Below, piece by piece: positions 44,810 to 57,380 of a DNA stretch of 60,136 nucleotides. Origin of the DNA: Lingula anatina (lineage: Eukaryota > Brachiopoda > Lingulata > Lingulida > Lingulidae); the NCBI RefSeq assembly GCF_001039355.2, contig NW_019775919.1, forward strand, positions 1 through 60,136, written 5' to 3'. The notes under the pieces are model-generated. The model was not told the DNA's origin. It worked only from the letters and a program-made list of their open reading frames with translations, and ran no database searches. Numbering within the stretch: position 1 is the stretch's first letter; the number at the start of each line of letters is the position of its first letter. The translations under genes and the position numbers were made by a program.

Positions 44810-47800
44810 ATGAAGCTTATAAGTGATGCAGGGAATATCCACACGCTGAAAATAGCGATCGCTTCGGAATTGACTGGGACCCATCTGCAGTATGAGGAAG
44901 TGAAACACGATGGTGAGAATGATTGAGATGGTTTGTCCTTTTTTTTTCTGTTACCGGTGGTAATATTCTTTGTTTTCTCTTTCACCTACTTTATTACTAT
45001 ATAGCAGTTATCTTACTGTGGTTACTGAAATGGTGAAAATTAACTATATTCGATCCAACAAATTCTCATTACCAGTAGTTTACTGTATTTTTTATTATGG
45101 AGATAACTGAATGGTTTTGATCAGCCACTGTTCTTGTAATTGCAACTGCTAGTTATTATTTGATTTATTGAATGATGCTACAGCTGTATAATTAAGACAC
45201 TTATCTTAGGTAAGATATGATTATATAGGTTTACAGTTTCCAAGAACACCAGCACATACATGTATGTTGTTGTTAAAATTATAAGTGCTCAATTAACGTA
45301 ACTGTGAAGCTTAATAGTAGTTCTCATTTTCTTATTTTTTTGGCACCTTAAGAATATTATCTTATGTATATCCTATATGTATTTGGGGTCTAGCAATATG
45401 CAGTCCTTTCTTATTCAGAATAAACCAGACAGTATCATATATAAATTTAATGCTTTTTAATGATAAGCCAACTGTCTTTAAGTTCAACTTGCTGGTTCAT
45501 CTGGCTTGCAAACCTTCTTGATCTTGATATGTTTCTTTCTAACTGCAGAGAAAGTGGCAGGAGCTCTGACCCAGAATAAGCTGCCAATACTGGAGGTAGA
45601 TACGGGATTGACATTGTTCTCAGCTAATGCAGCATGCAGGTTTGTTGTCCAGAATCTATGGTAATAACTCGATCTTTTCAAAAGGGAAAATTGTGAATTT
45701 TATGAAAAATGTATTATTTAAGTCATACATTCATAAAATTAGAACTTTCTTGTTAAGTGACAGCAACAAAATTAAAAAGCAGACCACCTTATCATTCTAT
45801 TCTATTTAGTGAGAGCACCACAAATGCTACATGTTACAGTACATAAAATTAATATATTATTAATGGTTCCACAATTATGTACTTGTATCTGAAAGATTGA
45901 TAATTTGTCCCCATTGAAAAGATTACAATATAACAATGGTAATACTTGCAGATTGGTAATCTTTATATGTTTATTCACTAAATACCTGTTAAAAGTTGAG
46001 AGTACACAATCAGCCAATTAAATGTGAAATCCAAATATTAAAAAATCCAAGTTATTATTTGGTCTGCCTTTTAGATATATACTGTGCAAGGCTGGTCAAG
46101 ATGTGGACAGCCTGATGGTTGACCAGTGGCTGGAGTGGGAGGCTGCAGAATTACAGGTACTAACCCAAGCTCTGACCATGTATGCACATACCCATGCATG
46201 CATTTACTAATAGATTTTCAATTTTGTTATTCTTTCACTAAAGGCAGAATCTACAGACGGTGTGAAAAACAATTAAATGTTTGGTTTTAAAAAAGATAAT
46301 TTACCTATGGACATATAAGTAAAAAAAACATATGTTAACCCAGCTCTATCACACTGATAATTGTTTTTTTTTTTCATCAACCCAGCCTGTACTTTGGCCG
46401 TACTTGGTAAGCTCAGTGGGCCAAGGCAAGGTGGAGTCTAAGCAGGTCCAGGCTGTGAAAGGGCTCTTAGCTCATCTGGATGATGCACTGCATTTAAAGG
46501 AACTAATAGTGAGGGTAAGTTCCTTACAGTGGACAGTCTCTGTGATGCCCAGTCTTGTCCAGTTGGACTAGTTTTATTATTCAGGCATGTAATATTTTCT
46601 TGACGTCTTAATGAGTAGAGGGTATTTCAAATATGAAATTTACTTTATTTTGTGAAGGCAATGACTCAGAGGTGTTTTTGCAACATTTACACAATGAGTA
46701 AAAATCAAGCAGTAGAAATATCAAATGTTGACTTGATGTATTTTCAGGACCAAATCAGTGCTGCAGACATTGTCTTATGGTCTGCACTCTTTCCAGCTTT
46801 CTTTGACATTGCAGCTCTCCAGGGTGAGGACACAGTATATACATACACAGAATATTTACAAATTGTTTCAGTTTAAATAGTCATATTAAAATGCCAAATA
46901 TATTTCATTTGTGTGGTTGCATCTGAAAATCGGCTTGATTGGTTCAAACTAGTTTTTATTAAGCATCTTTATATTTAGCAGCTTTTATGTCTTCTTACCT
47001 CTTAATAAACTTTTATATACTTCATCCATGTTTTTTATCTTTCTAATTAATTTACATTTTAGATAACATTCATTTAATTGCACTGCAAATATATAATTTA
47101 TAAATATATATATATATAAATTGTTGTTTTTAAAGATATGAAAATGTGTTTGTTTTTTTTCCCCCAAATTTTATGCCAGATTGGTCTTCCCAGTACCTGA
47201 ATATCTCCCGGTGGTTCAACAAGTTATCTCAGCACCCAGCCTTTCAGAAGGGGTTCACCATGGTCACCAGTGGAAAAGGGGTCTCCGCCTTCAAAGTGAG
47301 TGACTAGACATTTTTTAATTGAAGAGGATTTAGAAATGCTGACATTTAATTTTTCCTTTTTTTGTATTTTTTTACCTTTAGGTGGGCTGAAAATAAACAA
47401 TGTTAGCATTTTGGTAGAGTTCTGTATATAGGTAACTATTGATGGTGAAATACAAGTAAACATTATCCACTTTTTAGTTTTCTCCTGCCTTTGTTTTAAA
47501 AAAGATGATAGCTGAAATGAGCAGAACGTTTGCTGTTGTATTTTCTCAGGCATCCCTGCTAGCTCAACCTGTACCACTACCTGCGATATGGGACACCAAG
47601 AAACTGAAGATGACGTTGACAGGCTCTGGAGACAAGGAGAAGACAGAGGTATGGTGTAACTCTTAAACCATAACAATGAATACCTTTAATTATTGACATT
47701 ACCCTTATTTTTAAGATGCAATCATTGCAGTTATGTATAACTTAAAGCTAAAAACTAGAGACAAACACAAGTAAGACAGAAAACACTGGCATGAGCAGGG

Positions 47801-50100
47801 GCGGATCCAGAGATATTTTCTGACAGTCTTCCAAATTATCTTTGTTGATCCATCTTCCATTTTTGACCGTCTTCCGACAGAGAACATTAGATGGCTGAAA
47901 TGTAAACTTGAAAATCTGACCGTCTTCCAGAAGACCCAGAAGACGGCCTAAATCTGCCCCTGCATGAGGCCTGTTAGTTGATACATATGTTGAATTGCGT
48001 ACATGACAACCTCGGACGTTCTCTCTGGGAAAGTCAGCCAAGTTGTCTATTTAAATGTTGTTAATTTTAGTAAGATTTGACATTAAAATGATAAAATTGG
48101 ATGGTATAAGAGAATTGATTGATGAGAATTTGAACTAGTCTGAGAAAAGTGAGATTTTCCTGGTTGATTATTATTATTTAAGGAATTTGGAAGTAGGTTA
48201 AAGTAATCTAATTCCACTTGTTGAAAGTTCAGTAAAGTTTAACATGAGATATGAAATAGCAAGGGTTAAGCCAAATTACATGTGTACAGTGATGATTGTT
48301 TGGACACTTTTGTACGTAATTATAATGATTTTTGCATTGTGATACTGTATGCTTCAGCCTCCAAGTGAGGAGAAGTCAGTATCTGTCACAGCAGAGGAGA
48401 CAAAAGCTGCAGTGGCAGCATGGAAACAAATGACAACGCCCACTCCAGTGCAAAGAACACATCCAATGTAAGTACAATAATAAATCCCCATAGATTTAAA
48501 ATACCTTCCAGTAATTTATTTCAGCAAGGTCTTTTTTTTTTCAGTTACTACAAAAATAATACCTTCTGAAATGAATGCTGCATTGCAATTTTTTCTGTAG
48601 AATTTTTATTAATCTTTTCCATGTATTGTTTGCATATCACACAAAGAAATATTTCGCATTAATTTTAAATGAATAAAGTTGGGAATAATCATATTGAATT
48701 TGTGTGTAATACTATGTTAACCTTTTAGGAAATAATTAGGTATGACGACATCCACACTTGTTTTATAGTTTAGGGCAACATTTTTTTTGCAACCAATTTT
48801 TATAGGATAATCTTATTTTTTACTTGAATATTTAAGTTAAGTTTTGAAAATTACTTAATGTTTTATTATTTTTATACATGCCATCTTATGCAGGCATAAA
48901 AGGGTAAATTTTGCCCATGGAATTTTAAAAATAATCTTTATATGAAAGACATTCAGTATGTAGAGATTATTTGAATACTTAAAACTGGTTGGTTGCCATT
49001 GACATATGCCCATAATTTTTAGACAGCTGGTCCTTCAGACTATTAGACTGTAAGAAGCCACTGGCACAAAGCAGAAACAGTGGCCAGCTGTACCAGAAAC
49101 AAGTTTACAATTGGCCCAGGTTTGAGTTTACTGGCATTTGGCATAGGACCTGTTTTAAAATTGCAGACTCTGATGTGGATTAAATGTTGTTTTGAAGTAC
49201 ACCTAATGCCTGTAAGATGTCCAAATGAACCTGTGACTTGAGATAACATTATTTACTTTTAGATTACCTCAGGAAGGCAAACGTAATATCCTTATCACGA
49301 GTGCACTGCCGTATGTGAACAATGTCCCCCATCTTGGAAACATCATTGGCTGTGTGCTGAGTGCAGATGTCTATGCCAGGTATGGTCACCATACAGTAAA
49401 CATTGTATAGAGTATAGGAGAATAGCAACTTTCCCAAATTACCCTTTAATGAGAAATAGCTGAATGCTTGCTTTTACCTTTTGTGTTTAGTGGTCAAGTT
49501 GGATAATTAATTATTTTAAGAATAAGAATGCTCAGTTCTCATGTGCTGTCACCATTTACGCTATTGAAGTTGAATAATCTTATAGTAAGTCAGAGTTTAT
49601 CAGCTAAGTTTAAATACATACAAAATTATTAACTTTCAGGCCAAATAAGCTTCTGCAAAGGATTGTCCCAGTAGACAGTATATGTGTTATTTGCCTTGAC
49701 CTTAAATGCTCAATATCCAAAATCTACCAGCCTGACAAATCTAACTAAAATAAATGAAAATTATTAAGAGCACCACTGAATTATTATTATGGTTAGATAT
49801 CATAATAACCCTGACAGTTGAAGTTGTACTTTTTCAAATAGGCATTTAAATTGACCCTTCTATTTTAATGCAGATTCTGTCGTTTGAGAAACTACAACAT
49901 CTTATATATCTCTGGCACTGATGAATATGGAACAGCCACTGAAACTAAGGCTCTGGAGGAAGGGCTAACTCCACAGCAGATATGTGACAAATACAACAAA
50001 CTTCACTCCGAGATCTATGAATGGTTCAATATAGACTTTGATTATTTTGGGAGGACATCCACTACCCAGCAGACAGAGTAAGTGAGAAAAAGATAAAACA

Positions 50101-50148
<48 letters not shown>

Positions 50149-53100
50149 AAGATTCAGACATGGAGGTTTAAAATTGTCCAATGACCCAATTACATATACA
50201 ACACCTAAAACACACTTGATAACCTATATGCTGTCAAAAAGAAGGCTTAAATTTAATAGAATAGAAGTTTGGATGATCAAAATGATTTTATACTTTGTCT
50301 TTTGTTTCAGAATTTCTCAGGACATCTTCTGGAAGCTGTACGAGAAGGGTTTTGTGATAACTGATACTGTAGAGCAGCTCCATTGTGCTAAATGTGATAG
50401 GTAAGATTTGTCACTGGTTACAAAAAAATATTGGCTAGTTTGGCAGAACTAGGGGCTTCATAGAAATATTGCTGCAGCGAAGGATAATGGATTATACTGG
50501 GGCATTGCAAATGTTAGTTTTGGATACATGGTTGTTTAATTTTTCAGTTCTCAGTCACTCTAAGTTCTCAGGCTATCTGCCAAAGAGACATTTGATCTGA
50601 CTCTTATAACTAAAAGGTGTTAAATAATAAATGATGTCCTGCTTTCAGATTTTTAGCAGACAGGTTCGTTGAGGGCACGTGCCCATTGTGTGCGTACGAG
50701 GATGCACGTGGGGACCAGTGTGACAAATGTGGTAAGCTCATTAATGCCACTGAACTCAAGAATCCAAAGTGTAAAGTATGCAAGACCACCCCAGAGATCA
50801 AGACATCAGAGCATCTGTTTTTAGACTTACCTAAGGTAGGAAGAAGTTAATGCTGCAGTTTCTATAAAATATTTTAAAATGAAAATTTTGTCATATTTTA
50901 GATTGTATAATTATTAACTTAAATATAGATTAATCTTGTATTAAAATGTTCTTTTATATACTTATGCACTGTATATTGTTTGTATTAAGAAATAGTTATC
51001 AATATTATTTCTAAAACTAGGAAAATTTAATATGTGGTCTCAATTTTATGTTTCGTTTTTTCTGGCAAAAAATGAAATGCTGTTCAATACAGAAAATGAT
51101 GGGATAATACTTATTCTATCACAGCTGTTTAATTTTTCCACAGCTTGAACCAACACTGTCCAGTTATCTAGACAAGCAGTTTGAGGACGGTATCTGGACA
51201 CAGAATGCCAAAGTAATTACCAAGTCCTGGATACGTGATGGTCTAAAGCCACGCTGTATCACACGGGACCTCAAATGGGGAACACCAGTTCCACTGGAAG
51301 GTTTCACAGATAAGGTATAATAGGAAAATGGCAATTTTAAATTGGAGTTTTGTGAACTAAAGGCATCTTATTTTATTTTTGGGTGTCCTGTAGCTAACTT
51401 AGCTAACTTATTTTTGATAGATAAGCTGAGATTTATAGAGTTGCCTTGAAAAGATCATTGATTGACTCACTTGTAAAATGACATACAATGTAATAGTTAA
51501 TTTTTATTTTTTAGGTGTTTTATGTATGGTTTGATGCCCCTATAGGCTATATATCCATCATGGCTAACTACACTGACAAGTGGAAACAATGGTGGAAAAA
51601 TCCACAACAGGTATTGATATTTTTCTTTTTAAAAAAAGGAAAAAATACATTATTTTTAAATTGTAAATCTATCAGTGTTAATGGCTTAGTTTATGCATTA
51701 AGTTTGCAAAAATAGTGTTAAGCTTTTTTCTACAGCTGTTCAATTTAGAAAAAGATGATATAATACTAGTTCTACCACTCTTCAGGTCCAGTTGTATAAT
51801 TTCATGGCCAAGGACAATGTCCCCTTCCACAGTGTAATCTTCCCCTGCACTTTACTAGGTGCTGACGACAACTTCACAATAGTCAACCATCTAAGTGCTT
51901 GTGGTAGGTAGTACAATTATTACAGTATCCCTCAGAGCTTGTGGTAGACATAACAGTCAGCTTGCTTGTATATAATATATCAGGTTCACCTTAAAGTTTT
52001 CTAAAAAAAATGACATTTAGTATATTTCAGTAATTTTGTCTTTGTTCACTTTCAGAATACCTGAATTATGAAGATGGCAAATTTTCTAAGAGTCGTGGTA
52101 TTGGTGTATTTGGCAATAATGCCCAGGAGACAGGTGTGCCTGCAGATATCTGGAGGTTTTACCTGCTGTTTATAAGACCAGAGTCACAGGTAACACAAAT
52201 ATGTGTGTTAATATTGATACACAGATATTGGATGAAAATTCAGACCAAATGTTTTGTTACGTATGAAATTTTCTATTTAAATTAAATTGTTAAATTATGA
52301 TTCTAGATATGAAATTGAGTGTTCAATACCGGGTTGTAGAAGATATTGCTGATTGTAAAATCCACTTCTTGATGATGAGGAGAAAGTCCATATTAGTTTA
52401 TATTTTAATTTTGATAGTCTGTTTGTATGTTCTATAGTATTTATAGTATAAAATTTTAATTTATCTTTATTTAGGAATTTTTATTAAATTCTGTTTTAAT
52501 TTTGATAGTCTGTTTGTATGTTCTATAATATTTATAGTATAAAATTTTAATTTATCTTTATTTAGGAATTTCAAGCACCATACTTTCTCTGGCAATGTAA
52601 CCATATTTTAACTATTTAATTTCATAAAAATAAAAAAGATTAAAAGCAATAAAAATATTTCTTAACATTTTTGTTTGTTTAATGTGTTTATTACATAATT
52701 ATAGGACAGCACTTTCGCTTGGGAGGATTTTGTTTTGAAGAACAACAGCGAATTGCTCAATAATTTAGGGAATTTCATTAACAGGTGAGATAGATTTTTT
52801 TTTAATTGATAGTAAAATAATTGTAAATAATATATAGAAGATAGTGAGTCAGTTGTATTGAATATAAAATAGGTCATGAGTGGGTGGGTGATATGTGAAA
52901 GGATGGGTTGTGGAGCAGAATCAGTCATTCAATATGGGGAGTAAACAGAGAGCAATGAAAGATGGGGTAAAATGTATGTTTGCGTGTGTTTGATGGACAG
53001 CGAGAGAGAGAGAGAGAGAGATGTGAAGTAGTTTATGAACTAAATGTAATGATTGTAGGAATTGTAACGCTTAAGATTTACTAACATCTTAATCTTCGCT

Positions 53101-56100
53101 GTGTTTCTCTTGCAGAGCTCTGATGTTTGTAGCCAACTCATTCGGAGGCCAGGTTCAGGAAATAACCCTAACATCTGAAGATGAAGAATTACTGGCGTTA
53201 ATCACACGGGATCTCAAAGCCTATGTGGACTGCTTGGAGAAAATTAAGTAAGTCTTGGTACAGTTGGTGGTTAGAAGGTTGCTCATTTTAATCATTACCT
53301 GATAAGTGTATCCATTGGTCAGATTTGGGTAAATTCTTGATAGTATATTATAATTAGGTTATCTTGACTTAATACCAATGATATATTTGCACCATTTTCC
53401 AAAAATGTCAGTTAATTTCTTACTGAAAATGAATATCCCACTCCTCCAGTCCTTCAGAGGTTTATTGTTAGATTAAGATAGAGTTTTTGTTTTGATATAA
53501 ACTAATATTTCAAGCATTTTCCAACAGAGTCAGTCAATTAATTTGCTGAAAAAAAATGAATACCCCTTTCCTTGGGCTCTTGATACATAGATTGCTAGAT
53601 TTGAATTGAGGTGAATTTCATTTTTCTTTGTAGACTGCGTGAAGGCATCACCCATATCTTAAATATCTCCAGACTGGGGAACCAGTACATGCAGGCCAAC
53701 AAACCATGGGAACTAGTCAAGGGAGACGCAGCACAGAAGTGAGCAGAAGTGATAGAGCTTCTAAAATGACAAATCCATGTACAACATTAATTGGCTTAAA
53801 TGTTTTATAAATGAAAAGATATTTTTCCTCATTGGCACCTAATTTCTTATTAATTTTTGCTTGTTATGTTGTATTTTGGGAGGAAGAAAGAATACCTATA
53901 CCTCCAAAGCTTGGGGTTTGGGGGTCTTCCAAACCTAAATACAAGGGTGCTTTGCCCATTGTGTACCCCCCCCCCCCCCCCCCAACGCCATATCCACCAT
54001 TGCTTTCCAATTTTTTTTCAGAATAATATTGATAAGATTACTCAAAACAATTTCACGTGATAAGACTTTCTGTCCCTAGGTCTAGAGCAGGAACAGTTGT
54101 CAGTCTGTCAGCCAACATAGCATGCCTGCTGTCAGTACTGCTGCAGCCCTATATGCCTCAGGTTAGTGCCACCATACAGATGCAAGTGAATGCCCCCAAG
54201 GAGTGCAACGTCATTACGGAGAAATTTGTGTGCCTCCTCAAACCCGGACACAAGATTGGAACTGTGAGTAGCTTGTGGTGTGGAATTGTGTGTAAATTGC
54301 TAATTATTTAAAAAGTTTTCTGTGTTGTTTTGATATAAACATTATACTTTGTGGAGGTGATAATTGCTGGAATTTTTAGGAATTTATTTCAACTCTGTCA
54401 TGTCTATTTTATGTTGACGTAATCTGTTCCTTTGTGCCATCTTGCATGTTAAGTTTTTTTATGATGTTACAGTGTGTAATGAATGATCTGATTAACTCTA
54501 TATATTTGCAGCCACAACCTCTGTTCAAAAAGATGGACCCCAAGGAAGCTGAGGCACACAAGAAAAAGTTTGCAGGGCAAGGAGATGACTCTAAAAAGGT
54601 AATTATATACGTATAGAGAGAGAGATTTTTTTCCAATATTGGCAAACCAAGCAGTCAAGATATTGGAGAGATAAGTATATTTTCAAACATTGCTGGAACA
54701 GAAAATTACACAGAACATGTTTTACTATCATCACACTCACATATCCTTAAAGTTTATCCTAAAAGTACTTCATAGTTTGAGTATTTACAGGTTTACTTTA
54801 AAATGTCCAACAGTATTTGTATGGATTGTTTGACATTGACTTCTTTTTGTTTAGCATATTAGTGAGAAATTTACACTGAATGTCCTTTACATGGGCCTCT
54901 ACACTACTAAAAAATTCCAAAATGTAAAAAACACAGTTACTCTAATATCTAATAATTAAACTTTAGTGACTTGATTATTGTTATCTGCACAGATCACACA
55001 TGATTATAGGGTATGCTCCATCAGTTTTCTCTTTAGGGCAAAAGGCACATCTCAATTTTTTTTCCAAATACATGTCAAATTTCAAAATGTTTGACTCTTT
55101 TATACATGAAAGTTTAGACAATCTCTGATATTTTTAATTTCAGTTTTTACCTTTATGTTCAACAGTTTTATATCTGTCATGAGAGTAACTCAGAAATTAG
55201 AAAGCCTTGTGCCCAATGTCAGTTGTAGCCATCATTTTCACTTATTATCTCACATCAAACAGTTTCCTCATGTTCACATATCAGTTTGCTGTAATGTCAC
55301 TGGCCAAATATTGTAGGCTACTTCTGGTGGTAAGGGTAAAGGTCCAGCAGCAGCTGTAGCAGCTAATCCTGCTGAGGCAGAGCGACTGACAGCAGAGGTA
55401 GCAAAGCAGGTAAATGTGGCACAGACCTTACTTTTGCAAATCGTCCAAATTGAATCCATTGAATTCAAATATAGTTAATATTTTTAACTATTCAGAATTC
55501 AAGGCAGGAAGTTATGAAATTAAGCAATTAGTTTGGCATAGATATACCTTTTTAGATTACTGACACAGCTTTGAACTATTGCATTATTTCTGTCTGTTCT
55601 TCAAAGTATTTCATTGGTATTAACATTACTTATGAAGTACGCACAATTTGCAGCAATAGGGGTTTAATGTTATTAGCCTTAAAACTTTAACTTAAATACT
55701 TGCTGACATCAGAAACAAATTTGAGTACATTATTATTATTATTATTAGGGTGATGCTGTTCGTCAGTTGAAGGCCAGCAAGGCAGACAAGACCACCATAG
55801 ATGCTGCAGTTGCTGTGTTGCTGGATTTGAAAAAACAGTTGTCTGCAGCTCAGGGGCAGAATTCCCATGGTCATAGTAATACTGCTGACCCGGCGGCGGC
55901 AGAGAGGCTGACAGCAGAGGTGACAAAACAGGTCAGTGTCTGCCATTCAAGACTGTATCTTATTTGTGCTTTCCCTGTTTAAATCTGTTTTGTGTCAATA
56001 ATTAATTCCACGTGGGTTAGATGCTGGTGATTCAAAGTGAAGATTATTCATACAATCATTTGTTGCCTCAAAGGACAGAAATTGCCATTTCTTCTGGGAT

Positions 56101-56592
56101 CATTTAGCTAAAGATCTCCAAAATTGGTTCATAGATAATATAAGTGTCAGAAATCGTTGTCGCTGTGTAAAGGTCTAGGGCACGTAATATACCATCAACC
56201 CAAGATTTACCGAGGCCAATTTTCTTTGGGCCAAATTTTTTCAAGATGCATGTATAATAATTATATTGATAATCTTTATTGATTCTGTCAGTTTTTACAA
56301 AGTCTGTGGCCTAATAATTTACACAATACCCTTATGACATATGCTAATCTTAAAAGAAGATCTATTTTCATATGAGTACTTGTTACCCAGCAAATGTCAA
56401 AGTTTTCTCTTATTTGTTCAATTAATCTAGGGTGACGTTGTCCGTCAACTGAAGGCCAGCAAGGCAGACAAATCCTCCATTGATGAAGCAGTAGCAGTAT
56501 TGCTGGATTTGAAAAAGCAATTAGCGCTAGCACAGGGGCAAAACCCAACGGATGTGCAAGGAAGTGGCAAGAAAAAGGGCAAGAAGAAGTGA
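44810..56592 (+). CDS. MARS1: Methionine-tRNA ligase, cytoplasmic, with two C-terminal WHEP domains
   Basis: Charges tRNA-Met with methionine in the cytosol. The 24 exons begin at 44810, 45549, 46075, 46386, 46748, 47180, 47550, 48358, 49263, 49874, 50311, 50649, 51144, 51515, 51786, 52056, 52705, 53116, 53634, 54080, 54512, 55317, 55749 and 56431. They end at 44912, 45639, 46156, 46514, 46823, 47295, 47648, 48467, 49379, 50077, 50400, 50835, 51314, 51610, 51903, 52189, 52784, 53247, 53738, 54263, 54598, 55409, 55931 and 56592. The total is 2949 nt, 982 aa (human 900). Residues 1-200 are the GST-like domain. The class I HIGH motif is HLGN (292-295) in [14 protein letters not shown], and the KMSKS motif is KFSKS (605-609). 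Cys pairs at 401/404, 417/420, 430/433 and 447/450 form the zinc knuckles. The anticodon-binding helices follow ([26 protein letters not shown]). The C-terminus has two WHEP domains (about 858-915 and 919-970) and a basic tail [10 protein letters not shown]. All phases close. Confidence 0.96.
47796..47962. mobile_element. Small hAT-type MITE in a MARS1 intron
   Basis: A 167 bp element begins CAGGGGCGGATCCAG and ends CTAAATCTGCCCCTG, terminal inverted repeats of the kind seen on hAT-family MITEs. CATGAG flanks it directly on both sides (47790-47795 and 47963-47968), a probable remnant of a target-site duplication (hAT usually gives 8 bp). The interior has three related GTCTTCC motifs. It has no coding capacity. 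Confidence 0.75.
50101..50146. repeat. (ATT)n microsatellite in a MARS1 intron
   Basis: About 15 uninterrupted ATT units, just after the exon ending at 50077. Confidence 0.95.
52403..52571. repeat. Tandem duplication of about 78 bp in a MARS1 intron
   Basis: The segment from TTTTGATAGTCTG to TTATTTAGGAATTT occurs twice with period about 91 bp and one substitution (TATAGTATT against TATAATATT). It is a recent local duplication within the intron before the exon at 52705. Confidence 0.9.
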
Positions 56593-57090
56593 AAGAGAGG
56601 TGACAGCAGTGGGAACGAGGCAAGGCGAAATGCATGGAACTGACATGACGAGCAAAAGAGTCTGCTGTGCAAATTGCAGACCGTAGGAAAAATTTGCGTT
56701 TAAAAATGATCGAGTTCCAACACGAGGTGGAAGAAAATTTCGTATATTTTAGCGATAATTAGTTTCAAGAATGAAACGACAAATAATTTTTTTATACATT
56801 AATGTTTATTCATTTTGCCTATGGTGGTGTTTTTGGTGTCTTTTTACCAGCATTGTTTTTTCCCTTACTTTTGTGCATATTCATCTATGTACGTCTGTAT
56901 AAACATAATCCAAATTATAAGAACCCACCGATGGAGACGATTCTTGAGTCATGTTCTCTGACGTTTTGCTAGAACTGGAAAACTGTCGAGTTCCTCATAA
57001 AGATTTTTGATAATTCCAAATGCTGTCTCTTTAACTAATTTAAAGACAGTTTGAGAAATAAATCGCCAATGAAGAAATGTGGTTTGTTTC
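56593..57090 (+). other. MARS1 3' untranslated region and poly(A) signal
   Basis: This runs from the TGA to AATAAA at 57057-57062. A 27-base A run follows at about 57110-57136. It is genomic, not necessarily a tail, because it lies about 48 bp after the signal. Confidence 0.65.
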
Positions 57091-57257
57091 GTTTGTTGCC
57101 TCAGCCGTCAAAAAAAAAAAAAAAAAAAAAAAAAAATTGGTGTGAAAACGAATGCAGCACACAATAAGTGGACCCCTAGTGCACGTCTTATTTTCACGAT
57201 TTTACTGAGGTATCGTGGCTGGTCATGGTGCTCTTGGTTTCCTCCTTTCTGTTTAAT

Positions 57258-57380
57258 TTAGAAACGAATCCGTGTTTTTCCATAGCGACACACTTCAGTC
57301 ATCCCCGTTGTGACGTGGTTGAGGGTCCGCTGAGATAGTCGTTAGTCAACGTTGCAATACGGGCAAAAACAGACCAAGGT
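57258..57380 (+). other. Possible first exon or promoter of a downstream gene
   Basis: A locally CpG-containing stretch with GTGACGTGG and a candidate donor ACCAAG|GTAATTCC ending near 57379. No coding sequence can be tied to it within the window, so this is only suggestive. Confidence 0.25.

Noticed and set aside
53811-54060. Pro-rich frames near 54 kb as a small gene
   Set aside because: They are intronic MARS1 sequence read through an 18-base C run.
57110-57136. A tract after MARS1 taken as the mark of a retrocopy
   Set aside because: MARS1 here has 24 spliced exons, so it is not a retrocopy. The A run is an ordinary homopolymer.
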